Source: Nannochloris sp. 'desiccata'
Lineage: Eukaryota > Chlorophyta > Trebouxiophyceae > Chlorellales > Chlorellaceae
Assembly (NCBI GenBank): GCA_019044685.2
Contig: JAGTXX020000016.1
Location: 372,001-436,000 of the forward strand
DNA: 64,000 nucleotides
Direction of reading: 5' to 3'
Position numbers and translations under genes: made by a program. The notes under the pieces are model-generated. The model made no database searches. It was given only the letters and a program-made list of their open reading frames with translations, and was not told where the DNA came from. Shown here piece after piece: positions 28,291 through 39,233 of this stretch. The first letter of the stretch is position 1. Every line of letters begins with the position of its first letter.

Positions 28291-31200
28291 ATGAAAGATG
28301 CACATCAAGAGGACCTTACCTCCCTCCGCGCTAAACTTCGGAGAAAACTTGGGCAATGTAATCCTAGGCTGGGCTTGAAGGAGATTCCGACAGACGGAAA
28401 CTGCCAGTTCAATGCTATCTGCCATCAGCTGAGGTAAGTCCTAGGTAATAAATAAAGGAATCTGGAACGTAAAACAGGCAATTAAATGAATATTGTTGCT
28501 TCTTGCAGGAGGCTGACTGGTGAAGAGATTATTGATTACCGCCGCCTGCGCCAAGCTGTAGTTGAAGAATTACAAAGCAATGCGCATAAATATGAAAATG
28601 CGCACATGGATTACTTTCCTACTGGTAATTCTTCCAATTATGATGAATATTGCGTTAAAATGAAGCAGGTTGGGTGCTGGGGTGACAACGGATCCCTAAA
28701 AGCCGCTGCTAATGTGCTTGGCATCAATATCAGAGTCCATCACAGCGATCCAAACACGCAGGTTACCAACATCATACCCGATGATAAAGTATCAAGCTTG
28801 TATATTGATATAGCTTACGCGCCTCGGCTCCATTATGATTCCACAGAGCCCCTTGACGCAGCCAGCGGTGGCGATGCGGATCCGCAGGAGCTGGAGCACC
28901 TGAAATCCACCTTACGAAAGATTCCAGAACAGATGGATATAGATTCTTCTGAATATGAAGCGTCTGAAGATTCTGAAAGGGAAAAAGCAGTTGAAAAAGC
29001 TGTACTAGGACAACGTCAAAAAAACCCAGAAGCCAAGGGGGTGAAGACCTCAACTATGAAGGGTCTTCTGTACGGCAACGTGGCTGCTAAGCATTTGGAC
29101 AAAGATGAACTGAGTACTGAAAGCGTGTACGATGTTGCTGTGGGTGATGGTGATATTTCATCAATGTACACGCAGTTACGTGGCGGCGATGGAATCTGGA
29201 GATTGTGGCCAGTCATTGAAAAGAAGGGTGCCTCCCCTGGTCTTGAAACTATCAATATTATTTCAAAGAAGCCAACTGTGCGCGTCAATTCAGGAAATAA
29301 TAGGCGGTTTAAACGCGATAAGCATAGCAGGCCTGAATTGCCCCAAGCTGCAAAGGAGAAGCGTGTTCCCATCAAGTTGAAGATGTTGCTGCTGAAGGGT
29401 AACGAGTATGGGTGCACCTTTCCCCATACACTTCGTCTCCTATCTGGTATAGAATTTACTCAGTCGAGCAAAAAAAAATGCTTTGAAATTCGCCCAGGAT
29501 CTTGAGAAGCAGGAGAAGAAACCCCTTGCAGAGCTGCAAGCCGTTCACTCAAATTTTTGCAAGGCTGTCTGCAGGTTATTTTCACGTTTGGATTTGCCTT
29601 CCTCCTTGAACGATGCTGATGTTGGTAACATGCTGTATGATTATGATACGATGATATCAGATTTGGTAAAAACTGGTGGTGAAGAAGATGTAGAGAAATC
29701 TATGGACGAGGCAGACGCTCGTCGGCACCGGTTGGTTGCATCTGAGTCTGATCTGTCTTCTGCTAAAGACTACAATGAGCAGTGGAATTCATATTTTAAA
29801 TCAGCTGTTCATGAAGGTGGACGCAGACTATTGGTGGAGGCATTTGACGAGAACAAGCCAATAGAGGATTGCATAGCTGCTCTTTTTAAAAATGATGAGG
29901 GCAGAGCGAAGAGACTGTTGCAAGAGTTTGGAGCAGATGCATCCGAGCTGGACATTAGCTCAAGCCATCTTATGGGTGAAGCTTTAGAAATACTCTATTG
30001 TTATTTATCCAAAGTAAGGGCCCGTGTTGAGCTGCGGGATTACCTTACAGAGCAAAAAGAGGGCGTGGATAGCACATCGGCAGCGATATATATAAAATGC
30101 GAGGTTGTCGAGGTATTCATGTCATCAGTGCCTCGTGGGTCCCCGTTCTACATGGATGATACTCACCGTCAGAGTATTGTAGATGCTCTCGTAGAGAATG
30201 CCCGGATTGCTGCTGAACTTAACAGTGTTCAGGAGGTAGGTAATGAAGCTAAAAATCTAGCAAAAGACATTGCTGGGCGGCTTTACGATCAAGCGAAGAA
30301 GGACAGGTTTTTTGACGTCCTTGTGTGGCTTAAGGACAGTGATGGAAAATCTCACTTTCAAGTTGCGCAATGCAAAGCCAGAACAAATTTTAAAGCATTT
30401 ATCGACGTTTCAACGTATGTTGGCCGAAAAACTGCTCTTGAAAAAGCGGGCACCGAGAGATTGGGCAGCCTCGTTCGTTTGGACTGGGTATCTAATGTAT
30501 TCCACTGCAAACAGGCCAACCCAGCTCCTATAAATACTGATAAAATGGACGGTGATCAGTACTCCATGGTAGCAACTGGCCATCTGGAGCTCTTTTTATT
30601 TGAGGCTATGCGAGGCGAGGCTGGAAATATTTTCAAAGCAGCAAAAATGGCTAAGAAGCCTTTCAGTAAAGAGCCTCTGGCTGAACCCGAGTCAAAGCTA
30701 CCGAAATTGCGTCCATTTCAATATAAGGCGGTTAAAGATCTCAAACAGGCAAGAAAGGATGGCTACCGAGGTGGCAGTGTCATTGCTGCAACTGGCAGCG
30801 GCAAATCCATCACAGCGTTTGTTGATGCATTGGAAGCAATGCAGGAGTTAGAAAAGGCTGGCTCTAATATGCCTCTTGTATGGACATGCCCTCGTATTTA
30901 TTTGTTGATGCAAAGTGCTATTGGCTTTTCCCAGTGGGAGACGATGCATTTGAGAGCCAAGGGGGAGCAGCAGGAACCACGCTACTACTACCTCGTCTGC
31001 TCTGCTGATGACATCAGCACCCCTGTACTGCGAGTTATTTCTAACGCGCAAGTGCTCTCGACCATGCTTCGTCATCGTGCAAATGGTAGCTTAGGTTGCT
31101 GTAGGTTCTTCAGCACTGTTGAGGGAAGTGGTGGCTTCTGGAACGAAATTAACAAGTTCATCAGAGTGACGCGGGGTGTTGATCACCCGCTGGATGACCC

Positions 31201-34200
31201 TGTGTTTAACGTATTTGTACGAGATGAAGTGCATGTGCAGTGTGGAATGAGCTCTGGTGCGTATGCTCTGGGTCTTAATATCCCTGCAAAGTGGTACGTG
31301 AGCTACACAGCCACCTCTTCAGCTGAGAAGACTAACGCAGACACAATTTTCAAAGTTGCTGCGGCTCATGAAGATGCTGACAATGGTGTAGACCCTGGAG
31401 ATGACAGTGGCAGCCCCCAGGAGGATGACACAGAAGATCCTGTAGATGAAGATGATTTTTATGAAGGGGAGAGCACCATGGAAACTGACGCTGATGACGA
31501 TGCAGCGCCACCACAGCCAAAGCGCAGACGGGTGGCAAACTCGTCAAGGCTGACCAAGCGAGAAAAATGGATGGAACACCCAAAGCAAGACCCAGAAGTA
31601 GTCTTTGGTAATTACTACAATACAAATCTATCTCCAGAGCTGCTCAGTACTAACCCTGCAGTTGTAAAGGCAACGAAGGAAGCTGGTCTGAAGGGTTTAC
31701 AGCTGCTTAGCGACAACTTGCAATTTGTATCCTTGGAGTATCTTGCTGAACAACGTGATGCTGGAATTAATGGAGAGAGAGAGGTCGCTGATAAGATACT
31801 TAAAGTATGGAAGAAGAAACAGAGCTTGATTGCTGTTCAAGAAGCATTGAAAGGATACGAAATGGTAGTTTTTAATGTTGAGCCTGAGCTCACTCGCGGT
31901 TGCTGCACCTGTGGCCTGGTGGAAGAAGAGGAGAAAGTAGCTGGCAAGCTAGAGCACAGTAAAACATGTGCGTCTCTTTTATGTCCAAATAAAGAATCCG
32001 ACCAGGGCGAAAAGCTTGCAGAGCATCCCCACTTGTACAGAGCCATGTTTGAAGGTGGAAATTTTGCCGTCGCTGATTTCTATCGTGGCGATAGCAAAAG
32101 GAAAATATCAGCAGATTGCTTGGTGCTTGGTTTGTATCAAGATGGCAACGGCATGGAAACTTTGTGTCTGAGAAAGGGTCTAGCCAGAGGCATTTCTGTG
32201 CATGATTCTACTGAGTTTGGAATGTTTGATCCCAAGAACCCCGAGCAGAAGGTCACCAACCTGGTCGGCAAGGCGCTCTACATTTTCACCTTTGCAGAAG
32301 CTTTTACGTGTGAACCACCTATTCTGGCCAAACCAGCCCTTGCAGTGTACTCTTTGGATCCATTAGCTCTTCCACTTGATGGTGATGGTGAGGACGGCTC
32401 TATTATGGAAAGAATTGATTCTTGGCTAGGTATATCGCACGAGACGAGGAAAAGCAAGACAGTAAGTTAGTAGTCTCACTACGAAGGCCATTTAGCTTAA
32501 AATCTTTCTAATGATTCGGATATTTTGCTAAATTAAATGCCTCCTTAATGACATTTCACCGTTGATATATACCCAATTGAATTTATATTATGTTATTACT
32601 GCAGGACGATAATTGCATGGAAAGCGGCATTGTTGTTAAAGCCTTAAACAAAGTAAATTTGCAGATATCATTTGGTCCTGGTAAAATAATTACTGCAACT
32701 GCACACGATTACGCTTCTGTGATGCTCTTGCTGCGCTTATTTGAACGCGATGATGATGCTGGTGGTGGCGGCATCCGCAAGGCGATCGCCTTTTGCCCAA
32801 ATGCTTCTGCTTGTCGCCGCACTATGGCTCTGTTCAGAGCCGTTGTAGATCGTCGAATTGGAGAGGCTAAGAAAGCTTTCAATGGAGAACTTGCTGCAAA
32901 ATTAAGCACGATTGGAACTGGCCATGTTTATCAGACCCAGACGAGAGACGGAAATATACTGAGTGAGCAGCCTATGTACGTTCGGCAACAACTCATTGGG
33001 GAGTTTTTGGTCAGCGAAAGATATGTTTTGTTCAACACAAACTTGTTATCTACTGGTGTGGACTTTCCTTGCTGTGATGCTGTGATGCTAACATCGCCAA
33101 CTCGAGATCCGCGGACTCTTATGCAGCGATGGGGCAGAGCGTTGCGATATGTCAAAAGCAAGCCAAATAAAAGAGGCTTCCTGGCAATGGTTACTACTGA
33201 TCCGTATGAGCCTAGCAATGAAGTTCAAGAGCGTGAAAAGAAGCTTGGCATATCTGAAGAGACTGTATTCAAAAACGACCAGGCCAAGAATGATGTCGTG
33301 TTTGACGCCATGTTCCGAGTGGCAGAGTGTGCCGTTCACCCTTCCAAGCGAGTCATTGGTGTAGTATTCCAATTAATTGGGAACTGGATTAGAGCTGCTA
33401 AGAGTTCTGGATTTGAAAAGGATGGAGAGAAGAAGAAGCAAAAATCACTTGCAGAGATTTTATTGATGGAAAAACCATCTGCAGATGTCACCTTTTCTCT
33501 CACTCCCGAGTATGAGAGAATGCTGTCTGGTGTGTTTAAAGCAACCACAATTTTTCTCGTTACTATGCATCTGGAGGAGTGGCTGGCGGTGCTTGGGCGC
33601 TGGAAAAAAAAGAACCGTACAAAGCGGAATCCGGTTAGAATAGAAGATGATGAAGTTCATGATGACGACCATGGCGTAGTGAATCTCGGCACCTGGTTGA
33701 ATAATCGCAAGAATGAAGCAAATGGCAAAGGAGCTGGAAAGAAAGTATCTACCAAAGAGAGATCTATTAAGCTTATGGCGGAAATCACAACCATACTGGA
33801 ATTAGATGACGATCCTAACTGGTGGAAAGTGGCTGAGAAGGAGGATGACGGGAAGCCCAAACCAGCTTCTGTGAAGGAGTGGCTGGCGGTGCTTGAGCGC
33901 TGGAAAGACAAGAACCCTACAACGCGGAATCCTGCTGACAAGAAGGAGTTTGATGACATCAACCATGGCGTGGTAAATCTTGGCAGTTGGTTCTCGGATC
34001 GCAAAAGCGAAGCAAATGGTAAAAGAGGCCTAAAGGCAGCCCAAAAGAAATCCATCGAGCTTATGCCGAGAATCACAAAAATCTTGCGCCTACAGAATGA
34101 TCCTAACTGGTGGAAATTGGTTGAGAAGGAGGATGACGGCAAGCCCAGACCAGCTTCTGTGGAGGAGTGGCTGGCGGTGCTTGGGCGCTGGAAAGACAAG

Positions 34201-35019
34201 AACCCTACAAAGCGGAATCCGGTTGGAACAGAAGATGATATCAATCATGGCGTGGTGAATCTCGGCACCTGGTTGAATAATCGCAAAGGCGAAGCAAATG
34301 GTAAAAGAGGCCTAAAAGCAGCCCAAAAGAAATCCATCGAGCTTATGCCGAGAATCACAAAAATCTTGCGCCTACAGAATGATCCTAACTGGTGGAAATT
34401 GGTTGAGAAGGAGGATGACGGCAAGCCCAGACCAGCTTCTATGGAGGAGTGGCTGGCGGTGCTTGGGCGCTGGAAAAAAAAGAACCGTACAAAGCGGAAT
34501 CCGGTTAGAATAGAAGATGATGAAGTTCATGATGACGACCATGGCGTGGTGAATCTCGGCACCTGGTTGAAAAATCGCAAGAATGAAGCAAATGGCAAAG
34601 GAGCTGGAAAGAAAGTATCTACCAAAGAGAGATCTATTAAGCTTATGGCGGAAATCACAACCATACTGGAATTAGATGACGATCCTAACTGGTGGAAAGT
34701 GGCTGAGAAGGAGGATGACGGGAAGCCCAAACCAGCTTCTGTGAAGGAGTGGCTGGCGGTGCTTGAGCGCTGGAAAAAAAAGAACCGTACAACGCGGACT
34801 CCTGACAAGAAGGAGTTTGATGATATCAACCATGGCGTGGTAAATCTTGGCAGTTGGTTCTCGGATCGCAAAAGCGAAGCAAATGGTAAAGGAAAGGGAA
34901 AGAGAGTATCTACCAAAGAGAGATCTATTAAGCTTATGGCGGAAATCACAACCATACTGGAATTAGATGACGATCCTAACTGGTGGAAAGTGGCTGAGAA
35001 GGTTAGAAGAAGCTCCTGA
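28291..35019 (+). CDS. giant OTU protease - PD-(D/E)XK nuclease - SF2 helicase - HA-repeat protein (frame break at an A9 tract)
   Basis: Exons 28291-28433, 28509-32461 and 32605-35019 join in phase, but exon 2 changes frame at an A9 run (29470-29478). Removing one A gives a continuous chain of about 2,169 residues. In order it contains an OTU cysteine-protease domain (TDGNCQFNAICHQL with Cys38; RLHYDST with His156) and a helical middle. Next comes a restriction-like nuclease core (FDVLVWLKD ... FQVAQCKAR, about 650-670) and an SF2 helicase with ATGSGKS (about 809), DEVH (about 953), SYTATSS, an acidic insertion, a CxC..HxxxC zinc-like patch and QRWGRALR (about 1539). Five helicase-associated (HA, PF03457-like) repeats end the protein. 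Nuclease before helicase is the order of type I restriction HsdR. No Rep/HUH, integrase or transposase motif was seen. Role is unknown; a mobile-element or defence origin is inference. Confidence 0.8.
29470..29478 (+). other. homopolymer A9 at the reading-frame break
   Basis: Upstream frame reads IEFTQSSKKK and stops 27 bases later at 29503-29505; downstream frame reads ALKFAQDLEKQEKK and continues for about 3 kb. With eight As the two merge smoothly (QSSKKNALKFAQDLEKQ). The alternative, an 85-bp intron 29447-29531 with a weak GTATAG donor, also closes in phase (LLS-E-LQAVHS), so splicing cannot be excluded. Confidence 0.75.
33574..35000 (+). repeat. five tandem HA-domain repeats (282-300 bp) in the helicase gene
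   Basis: Units begin at 33574, 33874, 34162, 34444 and 34744, each opening (E/K)EWLAVLxRWK and containing LGxW..(D/N)RKxEANGK and NDPNWWK. Units 1 and 4 differ by about two bases in 300. Units 2 and 5 share their first half, whereas unit 5's second half matches units 1 and 4. The spacing of both pairs is exactly 870 bp, so a three-unit block was duplicated and then partly overwritten. Confidence 0.92.
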
Positions 35020-35565
35020 GGTGCTGCTCGCCCCTCGCCCTCAATGGGCCCGCTAGGAGCCCGCTCGGTTCGCGGACGTGCCCGCCACTCCCGGTCGGGC
35101 CCCTCTCCAAGATGCCAAGGGCACCTGTGCACGTTGCGAGCCCATCAGCGGGCTCGGCGGGCTCTTGCGAGATAATGTCTGGCAGGTGGGCGAGGAAGCT
35201 CGGAAACTCTTAGACCAGTAATGATCCATCCTCTCTAGTAAACGTGCCAACAACTCGCCCACATCTTTTCCTATTGTGCTTGACAAACCATGCTCAAATT
35301 TGCTTTTTTAACTGTGATTGGCGGTATATCGATACAGGAAACCCTGTTACCAGCACAAATCATTTCACAAAGTACTTTAAAAGTTAGCTTTTTTTCGACC
35401 ACTAGCTCAACTGTCGTTACTTTATTGTGAAACTACACCTTGAGCAAACTCTTGTGAAAAGAGGACGAAAGCAATTCAAGTAGTACACACTTTTTCAAAA
35501 ATAAAATGCATTAAAGCAATAATTTAATTACATCAAATATCCTTTTCTCTTAATGGTTTTTAAGA
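35020..35565. other. GC-rich junction and gene-free stretch after the helicase gene
   Basis: Immediately after the last, truncated HA repeat the sequence turns strongly GC-rich (about 35020-35185) with inverted elements: AGCCCGCT near 35060 and AGCGGGCT near 35152. It returns to A/T-rich intergenic DNA after about 35220. No gene is supported. The right end is the 3' region of the GET4 gene. Confidence 0.5.
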
Positions 35566-36742
35566 TTAAGATCCAAGCCCAGGCATCATCATAGATCTAA
35601 ATAAATCTCCAAACATCCCTGGCATCGGTGCCCTAGGAGCCGGGGCATACATACTTCTCGATTTTTCTATCAAATCCCATAAAGAAGGGTCCCTATCCAG
35701 CGTTAGTTTATACTTCTCTAGTAAAACATCCACTAAAGGGGAAGATTGCTTCTCTAAAGCTTCCAAATACAAGTCTAAAAAGTGAACTAAAGGGGTTGAC
35801 GGCACAGCGTGCCCAGCAGCGATCGGGTAGGTAGAAAGGAAGTCACGTGCCCTTTTCAGACTGTTGATAGCAGGGGTTCCAGGAAAAGATGGGGATGGGG
35901 GTGTTGATGCAGTGTGTAGTGTAGCACGGGCTATAAATAAGTCTTCTTCTCCTGGATAGCCTTGCCCCGCTGCTGCTGCCACAGCGGAGGCGAAACTTTG
36001 ACAATCATTAGACCGTGCATAGTGAGGCATAGCTAGACCGAGACCCATCCATCCTAAGCATCTAGTGATGTACGATGCGACGCTTCCGTAAATTTGAGGA
36101 GCATATGCTAAGCCGGAGACCTTTTTAAGCCATTTAACAGTAGCTGATGCTACTTTTGAGCACTGGTCAATTGGTGGCTCCTCCTCCTCTTCTTCATCCT
36201 TTTCATTTATTTGCTCAGATGGAAAGGCGCGCAGCACCCGCAGCACGCGGTCAACTGATTCGTCAGTAGCTGGTGCTGAATCGGTTGTATAGGCATCTAA
36301 AAGCATGCACGCGAGTTCAACGCCGCAATTGAGTTGCCCCTTGCGTAGTTGAAGCTCAGCACCGGCCTGTGAAGGAGAAGGTAGATTAATAATATACAAA
36401 TGCTATGTTAAAATACCCGAATTCGATATGATAATGCTATTCTTTTACGCAAGCATCTGAAAGAAAGTCTAGGACGAGAAATATTTTAGTATTACCTCTG
36501 CGAGGACATAGCTGTCGACAGTCTGGCGTCGTGAGCGGAGACGATAGAAAACCGTCTTGAAAAGTTCGTGCCCTTCGTATGAGTGGCCAGCATCTAAGCT
36601 CGCCTCTAATTTGATCAGTGCCTGAATATCAACCGGGAAATCGGGGAGGTGAGAGCACGTTTGAGTAAAGTGATCAGGAAATACATGGAACATTTCAAAG
36701 GCCATGACCCACCTTCTGCACAGCTGGAGATATACTGGACAT
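35566..36742 (-). CDS. GET4: GET4, tail-anchored protein insertion factor
   Basis: Three exons (36713-36742, 36496-36621, 35566-36366), all phase 0, give 318 residues. The first exon codes only ten residues. Its join gives SPAVQKALIKLEASLDAGHSYEGHELFKTV, which follows the family's opening helix pair, and the second join gives VLAEAGAELQLRKGQLNCGVE. The protein is an alpha-solenoid as expected. An acidic insertion (KDEEEEEEPP) sits near residue 100, and the C-terminus is Met/Pro-rich (PMPGMFGDLFRSMMMPG). Get4 with Get5 links Sgt2-bound tail-anchored proteins to the Get3 ATPase in the cytosol. It is divergently arranged with the glutaredoxin gene, with 251 bp between the two ATGs. Confidence 0.9.
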
Positions 36743-36993
36743 TATCATATATTGATGCAAATATATATCTACATTTGCTAGAGCCCTAATTTATCTATTT
36801 TGCGCTTATTTAGCGAAGGTGCAACTCAAGTTTGCAATTATATTCGAGCGCTTCAAGCTTTGTTCCTCATATTCATCTCGCATGCTACTTTCTCCAGCAT
36901 ACCATTAAAAAACATACTTCGCCTTTGTTAGCATACAGCTGCCGGCATTAGTGGAGATTGGGTTCTCTTGTCGTGATCACATATATCTATAAA

Positions 36994-37598
36994 ATGGCCA
37001 TGCGACTTCTAAATAGCGTAGTACTCAAGCAACTGGCAGAAAAGCTTGGCAAGAGTAACCTTTCGTCGAACTTAAAAGTTTCATGTGAGCTTAGCCACTC
37101 CAATTCCTACTTTGTATCAAGCTTCTACAACATAAAATTAGCATCTCCCCGCCCTGTGCAATCGCTAACCCCTCTCCCTTTCCTTCATCTTCGACAGCGA
37201 GCTCTCTACTTAGAAACTTCAGTTCTACCTCTGACGAAGGCACCCACCCCGATTTTAAACCTCAGTTCAAAGGCGATGCCCCTCCGTCCATCGCCCAAAT
37301 CATCGAGCAAGATGTTAAAAGCAAAGACGTCTTTCTTTACATGAAAGGCGTCCCAGAAGCACCAATGTGTGGGTTTTCGAGCATGGCATGCCGTATTCTG
37401 GATGCATATGGTGTTGATTATGGTTCTCGTAATGTTTTAGAGGATCCAGAATTACGAGAAGGGATTAAAAAATTCACCCACTGGCCGACCATTCCTCAGA
37501 TTTTTATCAAAGGCGAATTTGTAGGAGGTAGCGATATTTTGATGCAGATGCATCAAAAGGGAGAGTTAGAAGAGGCATTTGGTACGCCTGAAGAGTAG
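36994..37598 (+). CDS. mitochondrial monothiol glutaredoxin (CGFS type, Grx5-like)
   Basis: Exons 36994-37054 and 37198-37598 join in phase to 153 residues. The N-terminus MAMRLLNSVVLKQLAEKLGK is an amphipathic basic helix typical of mitochondrial presequences. The glutaredoxin domain has the full monothiol signature: KGVPEAPMCGFS with Cys78, HWPTIPQIFIKGEFVGG for glutathione binding, and GGSDIL. CGFS glutaredoxins hold a [2Fe-2S] cluster with glutathione and pass it to ISC assembly targets. The GTAACC donor is weaker than others in the window, but no alternative closes the frame. Length and motifs are normal for the family. Confidence 0.92.
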
Positions 37599-37751
37599 GG
37601 GAGAAAGTGGTTGGATTTGCATGCAGGAGCTAGTACTAAATCCCTATCTTAAAGAATTTATTTTTTCTCTGTTGTTGTCGTCATGTTGGGTGTAATATTT
37701 TTTGTTACACATTAGTTTCCATATGTAAGTTATAAATAATGCATCTGTTTC

Positions 37752-38763
37752 TTAGTCTGCTAATCTTCTTCCAGATCCTTGGAATGCTCTAAACCTCGTA
37801 TCAGCCGGGTTGTGCTGGACGTTCACTTGGATAGGCCGAACTGGAGACAGCCCAAAGCGGTAGACTAATCTCACCAACCACTGAGGCGTTTTAATTAGAT
37901 GCCTACCATTGGCTCTAGGATAGACATCTGTTAGAAAGTAATACACGTGTCCTGCCAAAATACCTACAATCCCACTCTTGGGGGAACCCCCTTGCACAAC
38001 ATCAAGTGCCAACAAAGCAAAGGGCAAGTAGACAGCTTGCAGATTGATAATGCCGAAAAGACTGATGGGGGTATTCGGGTTCTGTTTGCTCCACAGGTAG
38101 AGCATCATGAAAATAAGGGATGGTCCATGCCAAAATGCATGAAATGCGAATGGGACGCATAAATCCATGGCTAGAATAATGATCATGCCGACTAAAAGCA
38201 TGTAGATGGCATCGGCAACATTGCCGAGGAATTTTGCCGACTCATAAGCGGCACCATATCGGATCCTGTAATAAGTTAATATTTTTTTAGGGTAGTATAA
38301 TGTAAGCATATAGTGTTATAGCTATGATGCATAGACAGAGGTTGAATTAAATTAGGAGAAGATAGTGGTACAAATACTTACAGCCAAACAAGTTGGAAGA
38401 CTAGGTTGAGTGAGAAGCCGTCGACGACAGTGAAATTAGTCACAAGGCGCCATATTTGAGGCACAGGGAGTTTGAAAACCATACTCCATGAATGGAACAT
38501 GTATGCTGAGGGTAATACCTTGAGGAATATTAACGTGGCAGTGAACATATAGATTGTAAGAAGAGATCTTGTAACCAATGGCACGCTCTCGTACCATTGA
38601 CGAAATGTCCTGCACAAACGCCGGTATAGATAGATGACTTATTGTACAATAAAACGGCGGGGTTAAAATTTGGTATTTAGAATAAATGTAGTTGAAATTT
38701 TCCGAGTGATCGCTGTTAATCTGACCTTTCATTTAGATCGTGGACTTGTCTGCGTGGCGGCAT
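37752..38763 (-). CDS. derlin, ER-associated degradation factor
   Basis: Exons 38726-38763, 38382-38609 and 37752-38265 join in phase to 259 residues. Derlin features appear in order: RQWYESVPLVTRSLLTIYM, PQIWRLVTNF, then after the second junction LIRYGAAYESAKFLGNVADAIYML. Several membrane helices follow (GMIIILAMDLCVPFAF, PSLIFMMLYLW) and GILAGHVYYFLTDVYPR. Derlins are rhomboid-fold pseudoproteases that help retrotranslocate misfolded ER proteins with p97. The C-tail (GRHLIKTPQWLVRLVYRFG) matches the family. Length is typical. Confidence 0.94.
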
Positions 38764-39233
38764 AGTGCTCGATTTTATTTTAAGACGAGAATGGTGGCGC
38801 GGTCGTAGGAATTTAGTTTAGCATTCAATTGGTGATTGGTCGTTGGCTTTTCAGGTGGAACGGTCGACAGCAAAAACCGCCGCACTCAAGAGCACCCACC
38901 ACCGTGTAAGACGAGTAGTTTCTAGCATGCTCTAATTTGTTCATCCTGCAGTTAATAGGGTCTGAACCGGCCCTGGTCGCGAGCTCTGCTCGAGACAAGT
39001 GTTGCAATTTGCATTTCAAAGGCACTCTCCTCTCGTGAATGCCTGCAATATAACCCTAGCGGCGTGCGGTTCCAACTATCGGTGATACCATACCCTAACA
39101 ACTACGGCTCTGCCGACACCTCTCGGCTTGTTACCCCGCCTTGTTCAACTTCCGCAAGATCAGTTCTGCAACATTACCCTCAAACGCACTATTTTGCGGC
39201 ATTTAAGATCCCGCATACCACATTCATACAAAT
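38764..39233. other. divergent intergenic region, derlin and SAND-domain genes
   Basis: No gene is visible in this 470 bp between two divergently transcribed genes. It includes AACCCTAG near 39048, a single telo-box-like octamer on the minus strand. Otherwise I see nothing definable. Confidence 0.35.

Noticed and set aside
32462..32604. A stop codon separating two helicase genes
   Set aside because: GTAAGT at 32462 and TGCAG at 32604 are strong sites, the intron is phase 0, and the two halves carry complementary helicase motifs.
28291..35019. A Helitron (some Helitrons carry OTU domains)
   Set aside because: No HUH Rep motif and no PIF1-type helicase was seen; the helicase is SF2, and no TC...CTRR termini with a 3' hairpin were found at the edges.
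33657..35132. Two long minus-strand ORFs (195 and 201 codons) under the HA repeats
   Set aside because: Both mirror the repeat array in antisense, have no independent start context and duplicate each other's sequence exactly as the repeats do.
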